From: a virus
Virus record (IMG/VR): IMGVR_UViG_3300028829_005709
Span: 1 to 48,192 of that record
DNA length: 48,192 nucleotides
Direction: 5' to 3' (one strand)
Position numbers and translations under genes: made by a program. Under the pieces are notes generated by a model. The model made no database searches. It had not been told where the DNA came from and saw only the letters and a list, made by a program, of their open reading frames with translations. How positions within the stretch are numbered: position 1 is the first letter of the stretch; each line of letters starts with the position of its first letter. Shown here one piece after another: positions 13,421 through 19,791 of this stretch.

Positions 13421-13449
13421 TAGGTCAGAACAAAAGTGGACCTATTTTT
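13421..13449 (+). terminator. Rho-independent terminator-like hairpin
   Basis: TAGGTC (13421-13426) pairs with GACCTA (13439-13444) around a 12-base loop, followed by TTTTT. It ends just before the promoter at 13461 and may insulate it from upstream plus-strand transcription. The stretch 13281-13420 has no gene; it contains a run of seven G near 13382. Confidence 0.55.
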
Positions 13450-13460
13450 GATAATACCTA

Positions 13461-13489
13461 TTGACAAACCTACCTTTATATGATATAGT
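13461..13489 (+). promoter_or_regulatory. Sigma-70-type promoter for the tRNA-like/large RNA
   Basis: TTGACA (13461-13466), a 17-base spacer and TATAGT (13484-13489). The predicted start, about 13496, is the first base of the tRNA-like acceptor stem. CCTACCT (13469-13475) lies in the spacer. Confidence 0.75.
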
Positions 13490-13495
13490 AATAAT

Positions 13496-13563
13496 GTAGA
13501 TGGGACCTGGGTGGCCTGCATTAGAGAGATCTAGTGTATGTAAGTTCGATTCTTACCATCTAC
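13496..13563 (+). ncRNA. tRNA-like cloverleaf without an anticodon loop
   Basis: GTAGATG (13496-13502) pairs perfectly over 7 bp with CATCTAC (13557-13563). The T-arm is canonical: GTAAG-TTCGATT-CTTAC (13540-13556), joined directly to the acceptor stem. The D-arm position has a small GG(A)CC/GGCC hairpin with loop TGGGT (13503-13516). The anticodon position has a 7-bp stem CATTAGA/TCTAGTG closed by a GAGA tetraloop (13519-13536), so no 7-base anticodon loop can form. The whole is 68 nt, shorter than a normal tRNA. It could be an RNase P/CCA-enzyme substrate or mimic, or the 5' domain of the RNA that follows. Confidence 0.6.
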
Positions 13564-13564
13564 G

Positions 13565-14240
13565 GTAGGCGGCGTTGGAAGCTGTGGTCGTGGTACTGGT
13601 AATTCGGGACTATGGACGCTGGAGAACGCACTTATAGCTAGTAAGATTTATATCTGGAGTAGCGAAGCAAAGACCAATCACTGTTTAGCAGCAGTATAGT
13701 AGTCAATGTGTGTAGTGAAGATATAACTGTCAGAGTAGCGACTGGCCCTACCTTTTTTTGATATTTACCGATAACTGGGATTGATAGGTTCGCCAGTAAG
13801 CCCTTGGTGTATGTTTAGCACGTTGGATAGACTCCAGAGGATATGGCAGACCGAGCTTATCAGTTAGCCCTGTTGCTAGTATCAAGTTAAGCTTATCAAA
13901 CGCATGGATGAAAGTCCTGGTTCGCCCTGACTTGAGAAAAGAACAGGGAAAGTTATTTTTCTAGCTTTCTCGGCTAAAGAGCTATATTCAAATGAATAAG
14001 GATTATTCCTAAGAAAGGCTTATTTGACTGAGTTATACTTATTCATTTATTAGCCATAACCTACCTGTAACATTTTACTAACTATCGGGATATACCTCAT
14101 GGTATGTAGGTAGGCTATATATCGCGATTTGCTCGTCTAGGTAGGATTCTATTTTATATTATTTTTAGGATAATGATAGTGGGGCTGTCTACCTCAAGTA
14201 TTTATATGATAGTATAGAGTATATACTACCTCATAGTAAT
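13565..14240 (+). ncRNA. Candidate large structured non-coding RNA (up to about 740 nt with the tRNA-like part)
   Basis: No ORF above noise is seen for 700 bases. Stems found by eye: ACTGG/CCAGT (13774-13778, 13793-13797); CCCTG/CAGGG (13925-13929, 13944-13948); AAGTC/GACTT (13912-13916, 13928-13932); alternative pairings of AAATGAATAAG (around 13993) with CTTATTTGA or CTTATTCATTT; CCTACCT/AGGTAGG (14060-14066, 14108-14114) enclosing ATACC/GGTAT. Repeated words are GAGTAGCGA (13657, 13733) and GGTTCGCC (13787, 13919). Large phage RNAs such as GOLLD and ROOL are typically found beside tRNAs and lack ORFs; this could be one of them or a new class. A T7 run at 13753-13759 might instead end a shorter RNA. 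Confidence 0.5.
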
Positions 14241-14250
14241 AACATACCTA

Positions 14251-14268
14251 TTAACAAGTATTATTAGG
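14251..14268 (+). promoter_or_regulatory. Late-promoter-like motif
   Basis: TTAACAAGTATTATTAGG, one of eight plus-strand copies, 8 bases upstream of the ATG at 14277, so that its 3' end overlaps the Shine-Dalgarno AGGAG. Confidence 0.65.
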
Positions 14269-14276
14269 AGATTATT

Positions 14277-14522
14277 ATGTCAGACAAAATCAACAAAGAA
14301 ATATTAGAATTGCTAGAAAAAAGAAAGCGTGAAGAAATCTCTAAGGTAGGCAAGGAGTCTCGCAGAGAAGCTCGTATTATGGAGAAAGGTAGTCCACTTA
14401 GGGGTAAGGCCAAAGAAGCTCGTGACGAGGCTATGGACTACGCTAAGGCTAAGAAAAAGTACCGTGACGATAATATGAAAAAGAAGAAGTCTAGGTTCTT
14501 GGGAATGTTCAAGAAGGACTAA
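14277..14522 (+). CDS. Highly charged basic helical protein (81 aa)
   Basis: More than half of the residues are Lys, Arg, Glu or Asp; the protein is predicted to be a long helix with a basic C-terminus ending RFLGMFKKD. It stands alone on the plus strand, behind a late-type motif, and converges with a minus-strand operon (4-base overlap of coding ends). The composition suggests a nucleic-acid-associated or packaged virion protein (inference). Confidence 0.65.
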   Translation: MSDKINKEILELLEKRKREEISKVGKESRREARIMEKGSPLRGKAKEARDEAMDYAKAKKKYRDDNMKKKKSRFLGMFKKD

Positions 14523-14710
14523 CGACTATAGGTCGTATCATCAGACCCATCACCAAACGTCCCAAATTGGATATACCATATAATTGCTACCCCCAGTGGG
14601 ATAAAGTACACGTTAATCCAAGGTATCTCTGAGCCCAGTGACACAACTGCTGTATAGGCCACATTACTCCACCAAGCTAATATTAAAAATATTGATGGTT
14701 CATTCTTCAT
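14519..14710 (-). CDS. Membrane protein, two predicted spans (63 aa)
   Basis: Open to 14725, but the ATG at 14710 has the better-placed GAGG. Hydrophobic segments lie at about residues 6-23 and 29-48; the C-terminus is polar. It ends the minus-strand operon with the cytochrome c gene. Not recognised. Confidence 0.58.
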   Translation of the reverse strand: MKNEPSIFLILAWWSNVAYTAVVSLGSEIPWINVYFIPLGVAIIWYIQFGTFGDGSDDTTYSR

Positions 14711-14882
14711 CTTTACCATCCTCATATAAATTCTTAGCTATTGTCCCAAAAAAGTAAGATCCTGTTATCATAACACATGTTAGAGGGAATGATACTAGTA
14801 GTAGAATAGCTCCATATCCTACCAGCATAACCAAAAGCCCTAAAATCATTATCTTTAGGTGTACCACTATAAAGTCTTTCAT
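14700..14882 (-). CDS. Membrane protein, two predicted spans (60 aa)
   Basis: Two hydrophobic helices (about 8-29 and 31-50) separated by a Pro-containing turn; the C-terminal tail is acidic. Its start overlaps the stop of the cytochrome c gene by 4 bases, so it is translated with it and might anchor or partner the cytochrome (inference). Confidence 0.58.
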   Translation of the reverse strand: MKDFIVVHLKIMILGLLVMLVGYGAILLLVSFPLTCVMITGSYFFGTIAKNLYEDGKDEE

Positions 14883-15157
14883 TTCTTCTCCAGATATTTT
14901 GATAATACTTCAATTTCTTCTTTTGTTAACTCTTTAAACAATGGAGTCATGACAAAACTCATCCCATTAGTGCGCCGCTCCAATTTAATGTCCCTAATCT
15001 GATCTCTTAGATACTGCCAGTGTTGACCAGCTAAACGTGGACTATACCCAGCTATACCCTCACCTTTTTGTCCATGACATCCTGCACATCTCTCTTTATA
15101 TACATTGTTTCCAAATGCTGGAAAAGACATTAATAATGTCAATATAATTGTTTTCAT
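14879..15157 (-). CDS. Exported class I cytochrome c (c4/c5-like, 92 aa)
   Basis: A 16-residue signal peptide (MKTIILTLLMSFPAFG) is followed by ERCAGCHGQKGEG, with the CxxCH haem-attachment site at residues 24-28. The downstream order matches small class I cytochromes: SPRLAGQHWQYLRDQ (39-53), a basic segment, then GMSFVMTP (65-72) offering the axial Met, and LTKEEIEVLSKYL at the end. The mature protein of about 76 residues is of normal size. It would carry one electron in the periplasm after haem attachment by the host maturation machinery. Such a gene is unusual in a phage. Confidence 0.88.
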   Translation of the reverse strand: MKTIILTLLMSFPAFGNNVYKERCAGCHGQKGEGIAGYSPRLAGQHWQYLRDQIRDIKLERRTNGMSFVMTPLFKELTKEEIEVLSKYLEKK

Positions 15158-15621
15158 TTTTCACCTCTCACTAAACTTATTATTTCATTAACTGTATATT
15201 TTTGAAATCCTAAAGACATAAACTCTCCACTACGTTCAGAGAACCTTCTTATTATATTTAGAATATCTTCTTTTAATTTTTCTTCGCTTTCAGGAGTTCT
15301 TAATACTTCTGACTTGGGTGCCCACTCTATAACATATCCTCCAAAGAGTTCTACAGTTCTTTCGTGTTCCATTTTTTGAGTGATAGGGTTATATATCCTC
15401 CTATCACTATAAAGCACTTCTGGTATGTACTTGCTAATATCTAGCGTAAGGCCGATAGGAACATACCATAGTGGGTCTATAGTAGGAGGTCCGCTAAAAG
15501 GTTCGACCTGTACTTTAGATACATGTATTTCTAATCTATCGCCAGCTCTTCTAAAAGTAGCGAAGTCGTAGCCAGATAATTTATATGACTCCCACTTAGA
15601 TAGTATTCCTAGTTTCTTCAT
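15154..15621 (-). CDS. Hypothetical protein (155 aa)
   Basis: The frame is open to an ATG at 15681, but the residues between 15681 and 15621 look non-coding, whereas another frame there encodes a 16-residue peptide behind a proper GGAG. I therefore start at ATG 15621, which overlaps that peptide's stop (ATGA). The product has a WYVPIGLTLDISKYIPE segment near the middle and a helical C-terminus with REKG-like basic end. Start is uncertain. Not recognised. Confidence 0.55.
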   Translation of the reverse strand: MKKLGILSKWESYKLSGYDFATFRRAGDRLEIHVSKVQVEPFSGPPTIDPLWYVPIGLTLDISKYIPEVLYSDRRIYNPITQKMEHERTVELFGGYVIEWAPKSEVLRTPESEEKLKEDILNIIRRFSERSGEFMSLGFQKYTVNEIISLVRGEK

Positions 15622-15668
15622 AATATGTTTTCCAATACTTCTTCTATATACCAAATTGGATCGGTCAT
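15618..15668 (-). CDS. Mini-ORF (16 aa) overlapping both neighbours
   Basis: ATG at 15668 with GGAG five bases upstream; it overlaps the upstream stop (CAATGA) and ends in ATGA at the start of the next gene. The peptide MTDPIWYIEEVLENIL reads like a natural amphipathic N-terminus of the protein that follows, so the two frames may once have been one gene, or a frameshift may join them. Confidence 0.35.
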   Translation of the reverse strand: MTDPIWYIEEVLENIL

Positions 15669-15937
15669 TGTACATCTCCATTTTGTTTAATTTTTAAATC
15701 CTCGTAGGGCGCAACGGTTCTTCTATAAAATTCCATTTGTGCTCCGGCAAGAGCTCCCATAACATCATTACAGTTTTGGTAGTTCAAACCTTTACGTTCC
15801 ATGTAACTATTTATAAGTGTAGCGATAGCAAACTGCATCTCACCTGCGTTATCGATATTACCTGTCTTAACTATGTCTTCAAAGTGTTCATCCCAATCTG
15901 CTATGTCAACTCTGTCTTCAAATTTTATATATGGCAT
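15665..15937 (-). CDS. Conserved phage protein of unknown function (90 aa)
   Basis: Starts MPYIKFEDR and ends with YRRTVAPYEDLKIKQNGDV (about 71-89); MPYI at the start, a central NDVMGAL and the PYEDxKIxxNGDV tail are the hallmarks of a small family found in many phages and marine metagenomes. The role of that family is not known to me. Its start overlaps the upstream stop by one base. Confidence 0.75.
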   Translation of the reverse strand: MPYIKFEDRVDIADWDEHFEDIVKTGNIDNAGEMQFAIATLINSYMERKGLNYQNCNDVMGALAGAQMEFYRRTVAPYEDLKIKQNGDVQ

Positions 15938-16431
15938 TAAAAAACTCCTTTAATAGTTTCCCACATAGATTTCTTTTTTACTGGGTCTATTGAGATAAAA
16001 GGCACAGAGTTATTTTCAAATGTAACTTCATACCCCCCATTATTTTCTAAATGCTTAACTTCTTTTAATTTAATAAAATCTCCATAATGAAAGTCTTCTG
16101 GGCTATTTTTTGTAACGTCTTTGAAATATTCTATAGAAGATATTAATATAGGAAGAACTCCTTTACTACTAAAATAATCTAATCTAGCAGAAACTCCATA
16201 CCCTAGAACTACTTTGAGCTCATTAAAAGGGAGATTAGTTTCTCGAAATATGCTATCTTTAATAGTGCCCTCTAGACCATTCTCTGGTTTAGACTTTAAT
16301 TGTGGGATGTGAGATATGTTTCCCATAGAAGGTCCTGGGATATTTCCCATTCTCTTAGACGGATTCTTTATGTTTTCTATTTCTTTAGTAATTGCTGCTG
16401 TTATGTTATTAATTGTTCCTGTTGTATTCAT
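15937..16431 (-). CDS. Hypothetical protein (164 aa)
   Basis: The N-terminal 60 residues are rich in Asn, Pro, Gly and Met and probably disordered; the rest looks globular with strands (LKVVLGYGVSAR, GVLPILISSIEYF). No signal peptide. Transcribed with the metzincin gene upstream, gap 9 bases. Not recognised. Confidence 0.58.
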   Translation of the reverse strand: MNTTGTINNITAAITKEIENIKNPSKRMGNIPGPSMGNISHIPQLKSKPENGLEGTIKDSIFRETNLPFNELKVVLGYGVSARLDYFSSKGVLPILISSIEYFKDVTKNSPEDFHYGDFIKLKEVKHLENNGGYEVTFENNSVPFISIDPVKKKSMWETIKGVF

Positions 16432-16440
16432 TATACCTCC

Positions 16441-17013
16441 TTAGTATTCGCAACTTAATGTTTTATAATCAACTTCTTCAATACTTCTTCTAACTTCTCC
16501 TCTAGCTAAATAAGGATTCATTACACTTCCTTCAGCTAGATTATGAGCAAGCCCCAGAGCATGGCCAAACTCATGTACCATTAAACTTTCTAAATCAAAA
16601 TAGTTTGTAGAGAATTTATAATTACCATTTATAGCTATATCAGTTTCTGTTAAATAAGATCCCGACCAATGAGCAGTAGTTAAGCCTTCTATATTACTTT
16701 CCCATCTCCACTCAGTATTATAATAAATAACAGAGTATCCATCCGTATAAGAAAAACCATAACCCCCAACTACTCCAGGTCTAATAACTATAACATCTCT
16801 TCCTATAGCTAGGTTCCATTTGTCGGCAGCAGATCTTATAGTATCTCTAAACTCGCTAGGGATATTTTCGTGCATATACATCGTGGCTTGTCTTTCCATG
16901 CCCCACGATACTCTTCTTCCCATAGAGTTCTGTAGATAGTTACAAGGGTCTTCGGCCTTCATAGGCCTAGCGCATCCTGCTAGTAGTAGGGCTAATACTA
17001 ATAATAGTTTCAT
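16441..17013 (-). CDS. Metzincin (matrixin-like, M10) lipoprotein protease
   Basis: A hydrophobic signal with lipobox LLAGC (10-14) makes Cys14 the lipid-anchored residue. The catalytic zinc motif HEFGHALGLAH (147-157) is a complete HExxHxxGxxH, and SVMNPY (163-168) supplies the Met-turn, which identifies a metzincin of the M10 matrixin type. There is no propeptide cysteine switch, and the catalytic domain (about 40-190) is the minimal size. A membrane-anchored secreted protease could act on envelope proteins of the host or of competing phages. It is part of a minus-strand cluster of exported proteins. Confidence 0.9.
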   Translation of the reverse strand: MKLLLVLALLLAGCARPMKAEDPCNYLQNSMGRRVSWGMERQATMYMHENIPSEFRDTIRSAADKWNLAIGRDVIVIRPGVVGGYGFSYTDGYSVIYYNTEWRWESNIEGLTTAHWSGSYLTETDIAINGNYKFSTNYFDLESLMVHEFGHALGLAHNLAEGSVMNPYLARGEVRRSIEEVDYKTLSCEY

Positions 17014-17026
17014 TTCTCTAATCCCT

Positions 17027-17299
17027 TCATTTAATCCTCGTCATTCTATTTAGATTCTCCATGTCTACAACAGTAGGATAGAGCAATGTTATCACATGTT
17101 CCTCAGAATGTCCTGTACTGAACGTATAAGTTATATGGTATACTCCGGGTCGAACTGTCGTGTACATGGGCGTGGCGGGGATGCTAGAGGCCTCAGAATC
17201 GATATTTGGGGGTACTTCAATATCTGCTTCTACAGCCTTTGGTAACAGTAATGAGCCTACACCTAATAGGATCGACTTGAGTACATTCCTTCTTTTCAC
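17027..17299 (-). CDS. Exported protein with Tat-like signal (90 aa), GTG start
   Basis: Starts at GTG 17299 in a GTGA overlap with the upstream micro-gene. KRRNVLKSILLGVGSLLL (2-19) resembles a twin-arginine signal, with a likely cleavage after AVEA (about 22-25). The mature part is beta-rich (VYHITYTFSTG, EEHVITLLYP). The start of this protein is similar in design to that at 5969-6334. Function unknown. Confidence 0.62.
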   Translation of the reverse strand: MKRRNVLKSILLGVGSLLLPKAVEADIEVPPNIDSEASSIPATPMYTTVRPGVYHITYTFSTGHSEEHVITLLYPTVVDMENLNRMTRIK

Positions 17300-17454
17300 G
17301 GGTTCATCGCAATCACCATGCTAATCATACCAGCTATTGCAGGAATATTAAATACTAGTATAGTCTTAAGTAGACTAGGATTCATATTGTTAGATATGGT
17401 TGTTGTTGTAATGCTGGCAAACAGGAATAATATTACTATCGCTACTAAATTCAT
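17296..17454 (-). CDS. Membrane micro-protein (52 aa)
   Basis: ATG at 17454 overlaps the stop of the sigma factor gene (ATGA) behind a GAGG, and its stop overlaps the next gene's GTG. Two hydrophobic segments (about 2-17 and 30-49) are separated by a polar SNNMNPS turn. Coupled translation after the sigma factor raises the option of a membrane-bound regulator; no motif supports a specific role. Confidence 0.55.
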   Translation of the reverse strand: MNLVAIVILFLFASITTTTISNNMNPSLLKTILVFNIPAIAGMISMVIAMNP

Positions 17455-17909
17455 TTTAAATCCTCTATTGTTTGTTTATATAGATAAGCTATATTTTGAA
17501 AAGAGCAGTTATACATCTTACTTATATCTACGTTAGAATACCCATTTAATTTATGCTTTAGCACATCTTTTCTTTGTTCCGACATATTATCTATTTTAGT
17601 ATAAAGCCTATTCATTATAACTGACTCATTTATATTATAACACATCTCATATTCTTTGTCAACCTTTTTCATTATATCATCGAATTTAGGTCTTAGGGGT
17701 TTAAAATAAGATATGAGCTTGTAGTATATAGTTTTATATGCGAATGTAGAGAACTTACCTTTTTCGGGATCGAAGTTGTCTGTGGCATTCCATAAGGCTA
17801 TTAAGGCCACCTGATCTATATCATCTCTAGTTCTATGTCCAGAAGGTTTATATCTATTTGATAGTTTATAGGCTAATCCTACATTGTCGTTGAATAACTG
17901 TTCTTTCAT
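17451..17909 (-). CDS. Phage sigma-70-family RNA polymerase sigma factor
   Basis: The 152-residue product has region 2 at about 8-70: DDIDQVALIALWNATDNF with FDPEKGKFSTFAYKTI (46-61), the typical core-binding and -10 melting segments (usual DLxQxGxxGLxxAxxxFDPxxGxxFSTYA). After a 35-residue linker comes a helix-turn-helix (about 108-150, MSEQRKDVLKHKLNG...) that fits region 4. Regions 1 and 3 are absent, as in ECF or phage sigma factors. It should redirect host polymerase, most likely to the eight TTAACAAGTATATATAGA motifs in front of late operons (inference). Confidence 0.88.
   Translation of the reverse strand: MKEQLFNDNVGLAYKLSNRYKPSGHRTRDDIDQVALIALWNATDNFDPEKGKFSTFAYKTIYYKLISYFKPLRPKFDDIMKKVDKEYEMCYNINESVIMNRLYTKIDNMSEQRKDVLKHKLNGYSNVDISKMYNCSFQNIAYLYKQTIEDLK
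17634..17662 (-). promoter_or_regulatory. Perfect sigma-70 promoter inside the sigma factor gene
   Basis: Minus-strand TTGACA (17662-17657), a 17-base spacer and TATAAT (17639-17634), located in the part of the gene that codes for the linker between regions 2 and 4. It would start RNA near 17627 and give separate expression of the downstream membrane, Tat-like, metzincin and cytochrome genes. Confidence 0.6.
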
Positions 17910-18187
17910 TGAATACCCTTCATTACATCTAAATTCTTAGTTTTACCACAAGTACTACATTCTAATACGTCAAATAAGAATCTCTTCTCTAATTTCCATT
18001 TGTGGCTACAAGAAGGGGGATCAGATAGCTTTCCCAGTTGGTCTACATGGTAACTCATCTGAGGAGGGATTAAGTTAGTATCCCAAAATTCTACTAAAAG
18101 TTTACCGCTTTTTCTTACTCTTTTTACTGTACCAACTACATTGCTGGGATGGTGCTTGATTTTTACGCTATCTCCGATTTTAAACAT
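17906..18187 (-). CDS. SH3/KOW-like domain plus zinc-ribbon protein (93 aa)
   Basis: Residues 1-38 (MFKIGDSVKIKHHP, VVGTVKRVRKSGKLLVEF) look like a KOW/SH3 barrel. The C-terminal half has Cys60-x-His and, 16 residues on, CSTCGK (77-82), a zinc ribbon. It overlaps the sigma factor start by 4 bases. A transcription-linked role is plausible because KOW and ribbon domains occur in polymerase-binding factors; this is inference from context. Confidence 0.62.
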   Translation of the reverse strand: MFKIGDSVKIKHHPSNVVGTVKRVRKSGKLLVEFWDTNLIPPQMSYHVDQLGKLSDPPSCSHKWKLEKRFLFDVLECSTCGKTKNLDVMKGIQ

Positions 18188-18221
18188 TTTACCTCCGTTT
18201 TTAACTCCCTCCTACCTAAAT

Positions 18222-18239
18222 TTAACAAGTATAGGTATA
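18222..18239 (+). promoter_or_regulatory. Late-promoter-like motif
   Basis: TTAACAAGTATAGGTATA, weaker than consensus in its 3' half, 18 bases before the ATG at 18258. CCTACCT (18211-18217) lies immediately upstream. Confidence 0.6.
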
Positions 18240-18257
18240 TAACAAGGAGAATCTTAT

Positions 18258-18470
18258 ATGGAACAGAATATCACAACTTGCTCGGTTTGTCAAGCAAATA
18301 AAATAAGAATTAAAAAAGGCTTGTCGCCAAACGGCAAAAGACGTTATTATTCGGATGAGAATGGTAAGGCTTGGAGAGGTAAGGTTTGTCCTTCATGCTC
18401 TAAGAAGAAGCACTCGGATTATATACGTGGAAAACGTGAAGACAAAGAAATAGTAGCTGTCATAGAATAA
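18258..18470 (+). CDS. Zinc-ribbon protein (70 aa), single plus-strand gene
   Basis: CSVC (8-11) and CPSC (44-47) form a four-Cys zinc site around a basic loop (KIRIKKGLSPNGKRRYY), with a basic C-terminus. Good AAGGAG Shine-Dalgarno. It lies alone on the plus strand inside a minus-strand cluster, behind a late-type motif. The architecture resembles small ribbon transcription factors or structural zinc knuckles; I cannot decide. Confidence 0.68.
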   Translation: MEQNITTCSVCQANKIRIKKGLSPNGKRRYYSDENGKAWRGKVCPSCSKKKHSDYIRGKREDKEIVAVIE

Positions 18471-18500
18471 TAAAATAAAGGAAGTAAGGAAAACAAACTA

Positions 18501-18528
18501 AGTAAGGAACAAACCAAGAAACCTTACT
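18501..18528. terminator. Bidirectional terminator-like hairpin
   Basis: AGTAAGG (18501-18507) pairs with CCTTACT (18522-18528), 7 bp with a 14-base loop, between the converging genes ending at 18470 and 18542. T-rich bases follow on both strands, but no perfect T-run. Confidence 0.5.
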
Positions 18529-18541
18529 CCCTTTCAATAGC

Positions 18542-18805
18542 TTAATCGTTTCCTAGAAACTTTCTAGATTCGGATGTCTCTTTTTTGTCTTCGTCACTAT
18601 TTAACTTTAGTGTAAGATCTGTTAGAACAACTACGTCATCATCTAGAGAAATCTTTTTACTTTCTGATAAGATCGTAATACTATCTACATCTGCGTTTAG
18701 AAACGGATGTGTTTTTAAATGAGAAGGTATTAGGGACTTAGTACCTGTCTGAACTAACACTAGAACGTCTTCTCCTTTTCTTTTTACTTGTACAAAATAA
18801 ACCAT
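18542..18805 (-). CDS. Hypothetical protein (87 aa)
   Basis: Begins MVYFVQVKRKGEDVLVLVQTG, a likely beta hairpin, and ends in an acidic, Ser/Lys-rich tail (DEDKKETSESRK). No known family recognised. Follows the membrane protein gene by 10 bases. Confidence 0.6.
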   Translation of the reverse strand: MVYFVQVKRKGEDVLVLVQTGTKSLIPSHLKTHPFLNADVDSITILSESKKISLDDDVVVLTDLTLKLNSDEDKKETSESRKFLGND

Positions 18806-18815
18806 TATAATCTCC

Positions 18816-19076
18816 TTATAGGTTTGCTACTTTTTCTAAAGATAGTGTTTCAATATCTTCTTCGGTAAAGAATGAAGTAGAGTATTTATTTTCAAAACAA
18901 TTATAATCAACTAATTTAACATATACATTATTAGTTTTAGCGCTATACCATACTTCGCTTTTTACATCTTCTTCCCATAATACAGGAGTAGTTTTTTTAG
19001 TAAACAGTGAGGACAATATATAAACTAGTACAATTAATAAAGCCCATACGATAATAATATTAAGAAACAGGTTCAT
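18816..19076 (-). CDS. Membrane-anchored small protein (86 aa)
   Basis: One N-terminal membrane segment at about residues 4-24 (IIIVWALLIVLVYIL), followed by a polar domain with aromatic strands (VWYSAKTNNVYVKLV) that would face one side of the membrane. Overlaps the upstream gene by 17 bases. Function unknown. Confidence 0.6.
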   Translation of the reverse strand: MNLFLNIIIVWALLIVLVYILSSLFTKKTTPVLWEEDVKSEVWYSAKTNNVYVKLVDYNCFENKYSTSFFTEEDIETLSLEKVANL

Positions 19077-19368
19077 TAGATTCCCCTGATGCGTTATTAG
19101 CTATAGTAGATTTAACTAGGTTAATAAACTCTACTAAAGTCTCTGGAGAGTTTTCTGATACTGTAATATTAGCTCCACCTGTAGCAATAATATCTTTTAC
19201 TGCATTCATAATAACTCCTTGACCATTATATGTAGCATTTAACATATCATTATTATAATCTTCGATAGACATGTTAATAGTCTTTTCTGTGGATTTATTA
19301 GATATGTTATTTGCTAAGTTCTCTAATTGATTTTTTAATAGTGCCACTTCTTCCTCTATTTTTGACAT
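19060..19368 (-). CDS. Hypothetical protein with N-terminal coiled coil (102 aa)
   Basis: Residues 3-25 form a heptad pattern (IEEEVALLKNQLENLANNI); the rest has alternating hydrophobic residues and a Ser/Glu-rich tail. First gene after the perfect promoter at 19403-19431. Not recognised. Confidence 0.6.
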   Translation of the reverse strand: MSKIEEEVALLKNQLENLANNISNKSTEKTINMSIEDYNNDMLNATYNGQGVIMNAVKDIIATGGANITVSENSPETLVEFINLVKSTIANNASGESNEPVS

Positions 19369-19402
19369 AATTTCTCCTTGCGTTTGTATTTAATAATATC
19401 TT

Positions 19403-19431
19403 ATTATAACATATAATAATATATATGTCAA
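19403..19431 (-). promoter_or_regulatory. Perfect consensus sigma-70 promoter
   Basis: Minus-strand TTGACA and TATAAT with a 17-base spacer of alternating A/T. The -35 box overlaps the end of the upstream gene. It drives 19368 and genes to its left, probably including the sigma factor operon if the hairpin at 18501 is leaky. Confidence 0.83.
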
Positions 19432-19616
19432 GTATTATTTTGTTTTTTTATTTCTAATATGTTTACGAATGGTATAAATACTTTATTTAGATTTAAAGAT
19501 AAAATATCTCTTCCTTCAATACCATGAGTTTTAATCTCTATTAGTTTTAGAATTCTTACTCTATCAGAAGTAATCCTAACTTCTACAATGTCGCCAATGC
19601 TAGCATCTGCTATCAT
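19428..19616 (-). CDS. Small beta-rich protein (62 aa)
   Basis: IGDIVEVRITSDRVRILKLIEI (6-28) looks like an SH3-like barrel; hydrophobic C-terminal strand VFIPFVNILEI. Coupled by ATGA to the gene upstream. Not recognised. Confidence 0.58.
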   Translation of the reverse strand: MIADASIGDIVEVRITSDRVRILKLIEIKTHGIEGRDILSLNLNKVFIPFVNILEIKKQNNT

Positions 19617-19789
19617 TTTACTGGCTTTGTGTATTTTAATATAAAATCATGTTTAGACTTTGTAGATGTACCATCGTCCCACTCCACTATAACATAATAA
19701 TCTGATATTTTGGTTACAGTACCAGGAGTAACTCCTTTGTATCTTCCTTTCCAAAAATAGTTGATTCTATTACCTTCTTTTAATTCCAC
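19613..19789 (-). CDS. Small SH3-like protein (58 aa), GTG start
   Basis: GTG at 19789 with GGAG at the right distance. Sequence pattern VTPGTVTKISDYYVIVEWDDG (20-40) is the characteristic turn-strand of SH3/KOW-like small barrels. Fills the gap between the phosphoesterase gene and the next small gene; ATGA overlap at its end. Function unknown. Confidence 0.58.
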   Translation of the reverse strand: MELKEGNRINYFWKGRYKGVTPGTVTKISDYYVIVEWDDGTSTKSKHDFILKYTKPVK

Positions 19790-19791
19790 AC

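Noticed and set aside
13496-13563. Canonical tRNA gene
   Set aside because: Acceptor and T-arm are perfect, but no 7-base anticodon loop can form and the total is about 5 nt short; kept as a tRNA-like RNA only.
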